Shown one piece after another: positions 1-5,875 of a stretch of 7,382 bases of DNA. Origin of the DNA: Alphaproteobacteria bacterium (GTDB taxonomy: Bacteria > Pseudomonadota > Alphaproteobacteria > Sphingomonadales > Rhodothalassiaceae). The stretch's first letter is position 1; each line of letters starts with the position of its first letter. The position numbers were made by a program, and so were the translations under genes. The notes beneath the pieces are model-generated. The model was given only the letters and a program-made list of their open reading frames with translations, ran no database searches and was not told the origin of the DNA. Location: contig RFKS01000213.1 in NCBI GenBank assembly GCA_003694205.1, positions 1-7,382 of the forward strand, given 5' to 3'.

Positions 1-47
1 CGGGCATGATGTTCCTGATAGCACCCCTTGCGTCGGCCATGAAAATG

Positions 48-53
48 GGGGGC
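48..53 (+). other. G6 homopolymer, possible frameshift in the 5' end of the membrane-protein gene
   Basis: Bases 48-53 are six consecutive G, directly after an ATG at 45-47. Downstream, in the frame of the membrane protein, bases 64-186 translate into convincing protein (for example GYLFYPTRWSGG around 121-156), but that frame has a stop at 40-42 and no ATG, GTG or TTG until 187. Removing one G would join the ATG at 45 (or those at 39, 9 and 6, which share its frame) to this coding stretch. It may be a sequencing error, a real frameshift mutation, or a sign that translation starts at a rare codon such as the CTG at 91. The sequence alone cannot decide. Confidence 0.4.
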
Positions 54-186
54 ACGCACGACGTTCGGCAAGCCCGATGCGGTCGAGCTTCTGAAGCGCA
101 GCTTCGTTCCCTGCCGCGATGGCTATCTGTTCTACCCCACCCGCTGGAGTGGCGGTCGCCTCGTCACGAAGGCGGAGTTCGACCGC

Positions 187-627
187 ATGACGGCCTATTG
201 GGAACGGGCGCTGGGTCGCCGCGCGGTGTGGCTGCTGGTCGGCTTCGCCTTCCTCGTGTTTCTCTTCTGGTCCCTTGCCGCACCCGCCCTCGAACCGCCG
301 GCTTGGGTGGAGGATGCGGTGACCGGCGGCGTTGTGGCCGTGATCTTCGGCCGCATCCTGTGGGTGACCACTTTGCCTTGGCGTCTCGTCAGGGGCAGGC
401 CCGCAGTCGCGCCGCCGCGGCACGCCGCCGAGATGCGGCGCGAGATGCGGACTCTCTTCGGCTGGCGTTTCGTCATTCTGACGCTGATCATGACGGGGGG
501 ATTGTTCGCGCACACGCTTGCGGCAGAAGACAACGGCTATGGCCACTGGCTGGCGGTCGCCGGTAGCGCCATTCTGTTCGGCTTTTCCCTGTGGCACCTG
601 GTCCAGAAGCTGCGGGACGACGGATAG
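187..627 (+). CDS. Conserved-looking small multi-pass membrane protein, function unknown
   Basis: I do not recognise a named family. The 146-residue product from the ATG at 187 has four hydrophobic stretches, at about residues 13-33, 47-64, 94-112 and 120-139. A basic, proline-rich cytoplasmic-looking loop (about 66-92, with several Arg) separates the second and third. It therefore looks like a four-helix inner-membrane protein. The true N-terminus is probably further upstream: the same frame carries about 40 soluble, protein-like residues from base 64, including GYLFYPTRWSGG and LVTKAEFDRM, but without a canonical start codon. The G6 run at 48-53 may have broken the link to an ATG at 45. The start at 187 is thus the first usable ATG rather than a confident one, and I see no clear ribosome binding site before it. 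The gene converges on the CDGSH-cupin gene and shows no functional tie to the rest of the window. Confidence 0.6.
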   Translation: MTAYWERALGRRAVWLLVGFAFLVFLFWSLAAPALEPPAWVEDAVTGGVVAVIFGRILWVTTLPWRLVRGRPAVAPPRHAAEMRREMRTLFGWRFVILTLIMTGGLFAHTLAAEDNGYGHWLAVAGSAILFGFSLWHLVQKLRDDG

Positions 628-655
628 CGCCGAGCCGGTCGAAGCGACCAGGCGC
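627..655. terminator. Possible bidirectional terminator hairpin between convergent genes
   Basis: The 43-bp gap between two convergent stop codons contains a hairpin. Its inner stem is GGTCG (637-641) with CGACC (645-649) around an AAG loop. An outer stem, GCGCC (627-631) with GGCGC (651-655), is separated from it by an asymmetric internal loop. The position suits termination of both genes. There is no T run on either strand, so it would not be a classic intrinsic terminator, and a C8 run follows at 663-670. Confidence 0.3.
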
Positions 656-670
656 GCCGTGGCCCCCCCC

Positions 671-1726
671 TCAGTAATTGATCGCCGGGCTGCCGGCGGG
701 ACAGAACGACCCCGCAAGGCGCATGCCAGCGGGATCGGTGCACTCGAGGCTGTGGAGCTGCTTTCTCGGCAGGAAGATGACGTCGCCGGGACGCACCGCG
801 GCGCGCGCACCTTCGGTCCACATCTGGCCCTCACCCGAAAGGATGAGGATGGTCTCCTCATAGAGATGGTGATGGGGCGCGGCACGCGAGCGCGGGATTT
901 CGCCAATGAAGAGTGTGATCTCGCGCGCGCCGGTCTCGGGACCGACCAGCACCTGATAGAAGCGGTCGGCCATCGCCTGTCTGAGCGCCGGGTCGACGCC
1001 ATGGACACGATCCGGAACGGTCCCGTCGAAGGCACCGCCGCCTACGCCCGGTCGAGGCTCCGTCCCGGACCCAGAGACGGTGGCGAAAAGCACCATCGGG
1101 TCGCCGTCGGCCGCCGCCCGGATGCTCTCTCCCGCACGCACATGAAGGCCGCTTTCGGGAGCCACCGGGAAGGGCCGGTCGGCAATTGTCACCGTGCCAT
1201 GGCCCGCGGCGACAAAAAGGACCGTTTCGCCGTCACCAAAACCGAGTGGCGCCGTCGCCTTCCTGCCGGCCTCGAGGCGGTAGAGCGAAAGCAGGCCGGC
1301 ACCGTCGGCGGATGTGACAATGGGCAGGATGCGCCAGCCGCCCGCCTCGTCGGCCGTCGCCGTATCCGGCGTGCGGACGAAGGCGCCGCCGTCGAGAAGC
1401 GCCTTGCCTCCCACCTGCGGCGTTAAGGGAATGTCCGCCGTCGCCCGGCGCTCGTCCTCGCTCGCCTCGGCATAGCTGTCGCTGAGTGCATTGTGGCTAC
1501 CGTCGCAATAGGGCGGGGTGCGCGTCCGCTTGCAACAGCAAAGCAGCACTTCCTCACCGTCCGCGCGAGCGCGGAAGACGACGGGCTCGATGCCGGTGCC
1601 CTTGTGCGAGCCGTCGCAAAAGGGCTGCGTGGCACTGCGCCCGCAGGCGCACCAGGCGTAGGAACGCCCCTTCCGACCGAGCGTCACAAGACAGGGTTTC
1701 GCGCGCGCGACAAGCGGTTCGGCCAT
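671..1726 (-). CDS. Tandem CDGSH iron-sulfur protein fused to a bicupin domain
   Basis: Numbering counts the GTG at 1729 as residue 1. Two CDGSH iron-sulfur motifs open the protein. The first has ligands C27, C29, C38 and H42; the second has C64, C66, C75 and H79. Both show the exact Cys-x-Cys-x8-Cys-x3-His spacing of mitoNEET-type [2Fe-2S] sites, and two motifs in one chain recall the human CISD3 (MiNT) type. Residues about 145-220 look like a degenerate cupin without histidine ligands. Residues about 276-345 form a full cupin: H286, H288 and E292 followed by G299 in motif 1, and G315, P321 and H326 in motif 2, so it should bind a metal. No signal peptide is visible, so it is probably cytoplasmic. 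The gene begins 44 bp after the TonB-dependent receptor on the same strand, suggesting co-transcription. The reaction is unknown; a redox-coupled dioxygenase, isomerase or sensor are all possible. I chose the ATG at 1726 over the adjacent GTG at 1729 because of ribosome-binding-site spacing. Confidence 0.9.
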   Translation of the reverse strand: MAEPLVARAKPCLVTLGRKGRSYAWCACGRSATQPFCDGSHKGTGIEPVVFRARADGEEVLLCCCKRTRTPPYCDGSHNALSDSYAEASEDERRATADIPLTPQVGGKALLDGGAFVRTPDTATADEAGGWRILPIVTSADGAGLLSLYRLEAGRKATAPLGFGDGETVLFVAAGHGTVTIADRPFPVAPESGLHVRAGESIRAAADGDPMVLFATVSGSGTEPRPGVGGGAFDGTVPDRVHGVDPALRQAMADRFYQVLVGPETGAREITLFIGEIPRSRAAPHHHLYEETILILSGEGQMWTEGARAAVRPGDVIFLPRKQLHSLECTDPAGMRLAGSFCPAGSPAINY

Positions 1727-1734
1727 CACATACG

Positions 1735-1739
1735 CCCTC
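1735..1739 (-). promoter_or_regulatory. Ribosome binding site of the CDGSH-cupin gene
   Basis: Read on the minus strand this is GAGGG. It lies 8 nt before the ATG at 1726 and 5 nt before the in-frame GTG at 1729. The two start codons are adjacent and differ by one residue; spacing and codon strength favour the ATG. The site lies in the short gap after the receptor's stop codon, which fits translation from a shared transcript. Confidence 0.55.
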
Positions 1740-1770
1740 GCACCGACGACATACCCATGCCCGCTACCGC

Positions 1771-4131
1771 TCAGAAATGAAGGCGCAGGTCAAGCCCGAA
1801 GGTGCGCGGCCGCACCGTGAGGAAGGCGAGCGGATCCTGCGCCGAGTTGATGGCGTCGACCTGCGCCCGCTTGTCGGTGAGATTGCGTGCAAAAAGGGTG
1901 ACATCCCATTTGTCCGAGCTGAGGCCGAGCTTGAGATTGACGAGCGCGTAATTGTCGAGTGGGACATTGAAGGGGCTCGCGGCGCGGAATTGCGTCTGGG
2001 TCTTGCCGCGATAGCTGATGTCGAGCCGTGCGACGCCGTCGATGCCGCTTTTTACCTCATGCCGGTACTCGGCGGAGGCGAATCCCTGGAAATCGGGCAC
2101 ATTGGGGATCGGATCACCCTTGGTGCCGGCATTGGGGTCGAACCCCGGCGCCGCCGGATCGGACAGCGGTTGGTCCTCGGTCAGCCGTGCATTCTGCACC
2201 GAGCCGCCGAAGGCCAGCTCGAAACCGGGCACCGGTCGCAGCGTGACATCGAACTCGAAGCCGTCAATGCGCGCCTGGCCGGCATTGGAGATGACGGGAA
2301 AGGCGCCCGAAGGGTCGAGACCCTCGACCTGGATATTGTTCCAGAAGATGAGATAGCCGGCGAGATTGAAGACCACCCGATTGTCCGCCAGCGCGCCCTT
2401 CCAGCCGAGCTCGTAATTCCAAAGGGAATCGGGATCAAAGCCCTCGGGCACCGTGACATTGAAGGGGTTGATCGCGGCATCGTTGGTGCCGCCGATGCGG
2501 AATCCCTCGGCGGCCGTGAAATAGACGAGATGATCGTCATCGACGCGCCAGGAGGCATTGGCCTTGACTTGCGTCGTGTTGCCGTCTGTGGCGATGTTGA
2601 CCTCGCGGGTGCCGCTGTCGAAGCCGACGAAGGGTTTCGTTTCCTTGCCGACCGAGGAGAAATCGAAAGTATAGTAGCGTACGCCGCCGGTGATGCTCAG
2701 GCGATCGGTGACGTCGACCGTGACCTCGCCGAATCCCGCCCATTCGTCGATATTGTCATTCTTGAAGCGACCGAAGATGGCGGCATTGGGCGGCCCGTCG
2801 AGGAAGAAGTCCTTGGTCACGTCGAAGGGCCCGAGCGGCAGCCCGCTGTTGATGTCGGTGGCCAGCACCTGGACCTCGAACTTCTTCTTTTCGTGCGAAT
2901 TGAAGGCGCCGACGACGAAATTGACGGGGCCGGCGAATTTCGAAGCGAAGCGGACCTCGGTGCTGCGCACCTTGCGCTCCTGCGGCTCGAAGGTGAGCCC
3001 TGGGACGGGAGCGCCGAAGAAGAGCAGGATGGGCGTCGAATCGAAGCGGAAATCGATCTCGCGATCAAAGAAATTGGTGGTCGCGAAGAAGGTGCCCCAC
3101 GCCGTCTCGTAGGATCCCTTGACGCTGTAGAGCGTGATGTCTTCGTCCCAGTTGTTGACCGTGAAGTCCTGGTTGGTGAGATCGCCGAGCGGCGGGGTGG
3201 CGAAGCCGAAGGTCTGGAGATCGGCGAGATAGCCGGGCGCATAACGCGGCGAGAAGCGCGACGAGCCACCGACGTCGCGGCTCTGAATCACGGCGGCGGC
3301 GCTGAGGTCAAGATCGGGTGTCGGCAGCCAGCGCAAAGCGAAGCGCCCGCCCGCGATCTCATTGTCATTGATGTTCTTCTGCCCCAGCCGGACATTGTCG
3401 ACGAAGCCGGAGTCGTTCGTGTACCAGCCGACCGCGCGGAAGGCGAGCTTGTCCGCGACGATGGGCAGGTTGACCATGGCGTCAACCTTGTAGTTGGTGC
3501 CGCCCTTGCGGGTGTCGGAAATCTGCGCCCCGCCACCAGCATCGATGGCGCCGGGGTCAGGCGCGTTCGGGATGAAGCGGATGGTGCCGCTCATCGAGCT
3601 CGCGCCATAGAGCGTACCCTGCGGGCCCTTGAGGACCTCGACGCGGGCGAGATCGTGGAGCTCGATGTCCGCCTGCCGGCCGCCGCCGTCCTGCTTGTTG
3701 CGCGCGGTGATCACCGCCTCGTCATAATAGACGCCGACGGTGGCGGCGCCCGACGAGTTGATGCCGCGGATGACATATTCCTTGTCGCCGGGGCCAAGGT
3801 CCTGGAACTGCAGGCCGGGGATGAAACCGGCGATGTCGAAGAATTCGGTTGCCAGCAGATCCTGGATGTCGTCGCCGGTGAAGGCCTGGATGGTCGCTGG
3901 CACGTCCTGAAGGCGCTGTGCGCCGCGCTTGGTCGCGGTGACCGTGATTTCCTCGATTTCGAATCCGGCCTCGTCACTCGTCTGTGTCTGCGCCTGGGCG
4001 TGGGCATGCAGCGTCGGGCCCATGACGGCGAGAAGCGAGACCGAAGCCATGAGCGCAAGGGTTCGCCGCTTCGTCCCGACGGGGGTAACAGGCAATATGG
4101 CGCTGTTCACGTTTGCATGATGTTTGGACAC
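1771..4131 (-). CDS. TonB-dependent outer-membrane receptor
   Basis: This is a 786-residue TonB-dependent receptor that would import a scarce or bulky ligand across the outer membrane using TonB-ExbB-ExbD energy. A positively charged start and hydrophobic segment (about residues 21-45, with KRR then LALMASVSLLAVMG) form a signal peptide, probably cleaved after AHA near residue 45. A TonB-box-like segment (EEITVTA, about 60-66) follows directly, with no STN signalling domain, so surface signalling through a FecR/sigma pair is unlikely. The plug covers about residues 72-190 and includes the hallmark RVEVLKGPQGTLYGASSMSG. The rest is beta-barrel, with the family's closing pattern: FARNLTDKR near the C-terminus, then PRTFGLDLRLHF with a terminal Phe. 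Length is normal and the gene looks intact. The GTG start is supported by a strong GGAGG 7 nt upstream. The ligand cannot be assigned; the style is that of the broad sphingomonad receptor group rather than a recognisable siderophore or cobalamin type. Confidence 0.95.
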   Translation of the reverse strand: MSKHHANVNSAILPVTPVGTKRRTLALMASVSLLAVMGPTLHAHAQAQTQTSDEAGFEIEEITVTATKRGAQRLQDVPATIQAFTGDDIQDLLATEFFDIAGFIPGLQFQDLGPGDKEYVIRGINSSGAATVGVYYDEAVITARNKQDGGGRQADIELHDLARVEVLKGPQGTLYGASSMSGTIRFIPNAPDPGAIDAGGGAQISDTRKGGTNYKVDAMVNLPIVADKLAFRAVGWYTNDSGFVDNVRLGQKNINDNEIAGGRFALRWLPTPDLDLSAAAVIQSRDVGGSSRFSPRYAPGYLADLQTFGFATPPLGDLTNQDFTVNNWDEDITLYSVKGSYETAWGTFFATTNFFDREIDFRFDSTPILLFFGAPVPGLTFEPQERKVRSTEVRFASKFAGPVNFVVGAFNSHEKKKFEVQVLATDINSGLPLGPFDVTKDFFLDGPPNAAIFGRFKNDNIDEWAGFGEVTVDVTDRLSITGGVRYYTFDFSSVGKETKPFVGFDSGTREVNIATDGNTTQVKANASWRVDDDHLVYFTAAEGFRIGGTNDAAINPFNVTVPEGFDPDSLWNYELGWKGALADNRVVFNLAGYLIFWNNIQVEGLDPSGAFPVISNAGQARIDGFEFDVTLRPVPGFELAFGGSVQNARLTEDQPLSDPAAPGFDPNAGTKGDPIPNVPDFQGFASAEYRHEVKSGIDGVARLDISYRGKTQTQFRAASPFNVPLDNYALVNLKLGLSSDKWDVTLFARNLTDKRAQVDAINSAQDPLAFLTVRPRTFGLDLRLHF

Positions 4132-4137
4132 CGGCTT

Positions 4138-4143
4138 TCCTCC
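4138..4143 (-). promoter_or_regulatory. Strong ribosome binding site deciding the receptor's GTG start
   Basis: Read on the minus strand this is GGAGGA inside GGGAGGAAA. Its GGAGG core ends 7 nt before the GTG at 4131. It supports initiation at the GTG rather than at internal ATG codons such as Met28, which would cut into the signal peptide. Confidence 0.75.
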
Positions 4144-4217
4144 CGCTTGCTGTGTTCCGACCTGGTGCGATCTTCGCAGCGCCCGGGCTGCATCGAACTC
4201 CGGCCGGTTTCCGGTAA

Positions 4218-4240
4218 CGGTGCCGTTCCGCCCGGCACCG
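4218..4240. repeat. Inverted repeat with 8-bp arms in the divergent intergenic region
   Basis: Perfect arms CGGTGCCG (4218-4225) and CGGCACCG (4233-4240) flank a 7-nt loop. The left arm is also part of a second, competing inverted repeat, AACGG-TG-CCGTT (4216-4227). It lies about 90-110 nt before the receptor's start, so it could be a regulator-binding site or a hairpin in the receptor mRNA leader. No T run follows the arms directly on either strand, so it does not look like a standard terminator. The regulator, if any, is not in this window. Confidence 0.45.
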
Positions 4241-4274
4241 CTCTACTTTCCATTTTCACCTGAATTCATGGAGA

Positions 4275-4302
4275 TTGGCAAGCAATATTTTAACTCTAAA
4301 AC
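4275..4302 (+). promoter_or_regulatory. Candidate sigma-70-type promoter for the Old Yellow Enzyme gene
   Basis: TTGGCA (4275-4280, one mismatch from TTGACA) lies 16 nt from TAAAAC (4297-4302, four of six to TATAAT), in the A/T-rich part of the intergenic region about 100 nt before the ATG at 4403. It is the best match I found by eye facing right. Alphaproteobacterial promoters are often diverged, so this is tentative. I found no equally good match facing the receptor, although the same A/T-rich patch (about 4280-4302) contains a minus-strand TAAAAT that could be a -10 element. Confidence 0.35.
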
Positions 4303-4402
4303 GATGGCCTTCAGCAGCCCCGCCAAGCAGCCTGTGCGGACAGGGCTGGCCAGTTGCCCTTCTTTATTTTATGCTTGAAACGAATGGCGAGGCTGACGGC
4401 GC

Positions 4403-5875
4403 ATGTGGCGACCCCCAGAGCGAATCCGGCATCAGGTGCGGCCCGGCCGCTGGCCGACCGCGGACGAAGCGGCGGCATCGCGGCTCTTCAGCCCGCTGCG
4501 ACTCGGCCCGCTCGAGCTCCGTCACCGCACCTGGGTCCCGGCGATGGTGCCCTGGCGGGCCACCGAAGACGGTCATGTCACCGACGCGGTGATCGACTGG
4601 TATCGACGCTTTGCCGCGGGCCGGCCGGCAGCGCTGGTCGTTGAGGCGACGGGAATCCGCGACATTCCTTCGGGACCGCTCCTGCGCATCGGAGACGACC
4701 GGTTCCTGCCGGGACTCGAGAGTCTTGTGCGCGCGGTCCGGCGGGCGAGCGGTGGCGAGACCCGTCTTTTCATCCAGCTCATCGACTTTCTCACCATCCG
4801 CCGGCGGCCCGATCCGGAAAAATTCTTTCGCCGTTATCTCACGATCACACGCCGGCACCGCCAGGCGCTCGGCATGCCCGATGATGCGCCCGAGGCAGCG
4901 GTGCGGACGCGCCTGCTCGCGCTCTCTGACACAGCGCGCCGTGAAATCCTTGACGCGCGCGAGCGGGAGTCGCTCGAGCGCGGCTATCGCGAGCGGGTGA
5001 CCGACATGCACCTGCCACACATCGCCGACCTGCCGCAGGCCCTGCCGGAGCTGTTCGCCACCGCGGCAGTGCGCGCGCGCAAGGCAGGTTTCGATGGCGT
5101 CGAGCTCCACTATGCCCATGCCTACACGATGGCCTCCTTCCTTTCCGCGCTCAATGACCGGCCGGACGGCTATGGCGGAACACGGGAGAACCGCGTCCGC
5201 CTGCCGCTCGAGGTCTATCGCGCGGTACGGGCGGCAACGGGCGACGACTTTGTCGTCGGCTGCCGCTTCCTTGCCGAGGAGTGCATCCCGGGCGGCAGCA
5301 CGCTCGCCGACGCCGTCGCCTTCGGCGCCGCCTTTGCAGCCGCCGGCATGGACTTCCTCTCGCTGTCGCGGGGCGGCAAGTTCGAGGATGCGGCACAGCC
5401 GCGGGTTGGCGAGGCGGCCTATCCCTACACCGGGCCTTCCGGCTATGAATGCATGCCCTCCTTCATCTCGGACGCGCAGGGACCCTTCGGGCGCAATCTC
5501 GAACCGGCGGCGCGGGTGCGTGCGGCGGTGCGCGAGGCGGGGCATGAAACACCTGTCGTCGTCACCGGCGGCATTCACGGCTTTGCACAGGCGGAGGCGA
5601 TCCTGGCCGCGGGCCGGGCCGACATCATCGGCTTCGCCCGCCAGGCGCTGGCCGATCCCGACTGGTTCCGCAAGGTCCGCGCCGGGCGCGGTGCCGAGGT
5701 GCGGCTGTGCACCTACAGCAATTATTGCGAGGCCCTCGACCAGAAGCACAAGGAGGTGACCTGCAAGCTCTGGGACCGCGTCGGACTCGATGCGCCGGGC
5801 GTGAAGAAGACTGCGGACGGCAAGCGACGGCTCACCGCCCCGGCCTGGGACGAGAAGGACACGGTCAGGGCGTGA
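4403..5875 (+). CDS. Old Yellow Enzyme-family FMN oxidoreductase (NADH:flavin oxidoreductase type)
   Basis: This 490-residue protein is a single TIM barrel that should bind FMN and reduce an activated C=C bond, such as an enone or dienoyl substrate, with NAD(P)H. The family core HYAHAY at 236-241 gives the substrate-binding pair H236/H239 and the probable proton donor Y241, followed by FLSALNDRPDGYGGTRENR. R288 (GCRF) and the phosphate-binding VTGG (387-390) plus GFAR (410-413) complete the FMN site. The order near residues 45-51 (VPAMVPW) differs from the usual APM-T/C, placing V49 where Thr or Cys normally tunes the flavin. About 70 extra residues (about 130-200, charged and helical-looking) interrupt the barrel. 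The tail has C436, C442 and C454, resembling but not matching the four-cysteine [4Fe-4S] motif of 2,4-dienoyl-CoA reductase. The C-terminal FAD/NAD(P) domain of that enzyme is absent. The ATG at 4403 follows an in-frame stop at 4394, with GAGG 10 nt upstream. It is divergent from the receptor and overlaps the GMC gene tail-to-tail. Confidence 0.92.
   Translation: MWRPPERIRHQVRPGRWPTADEAAASRLFSPLRLGPLELRHRTWVPAMVPWRATEDGHVTDAVIDWYRRFAAGRPAALVVEATGIRDIPSGPLLRIGDDRFLPGLESLVRAVRRASGGETRLFIQLIDFLTIRRRPDPEKFFRRYLTITRRHRQALGMPDDAPEAAVRTRLLALSDTARREILDARERESLERGYRERVTDMHLPHIADLPQALPELFATAAVRARKAGFDGVELHYAHAYTMASFLSALNDRPDGYGGTRENRVRLPLEVYRAVRAATGDDFVVGCRFLAEECIPGGSTLADAVAFGAAFAAAGMDFLSLSRGGKFEDAAQPRVGEAAYPYTGPSGYECMPSFISDAQGPFGRNLEPAARVRAAVREAGHETPVVVTGGIHGFAQAEAILAAGRADIIGFARQALADPDWFRKVRAGRGAEVRLCTYSNYCEALDQKHKEVTCKLWDRVGLDAPGVKKTADGKRRLTAPAWDEKDTVRA

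Noticed and set aside
6..566. A 186-codon frame overlapping the small membrane protein
   Set aside because: Beyond its first few codons it is Arg-rich out-of-frame translation; the four hydrophobic helices are in the other frame. Its start codons may still be the lost start of the real gene.
4204..4240. Intrinsic terminator or riboswitch in the intergenic region
   Set aside because: The hairpins are not followed directly by a T run on either strand, and I recognise no conserved riboswitch core, so it is listed only as an inverted repeat.
1486..4263. A 925-codon open frame on the + strand opposite the receptor and part of the CDGSH-cupin gene
   Set aside because: Its translation is low-complexity, charged and repetitive with no domain signatures, and it lies antisense to a receptor with unmistakable family motifs. 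Long antisense frames are expected where GC-rich codon bias suppresses stops.
4124..4378. An 84-codon open frame across the divergent intergenic region
   Set aside because: It has no ribosome binding site or protein-like pattern, and it covers the receptor's own ribosome binding site and the putative control elements.
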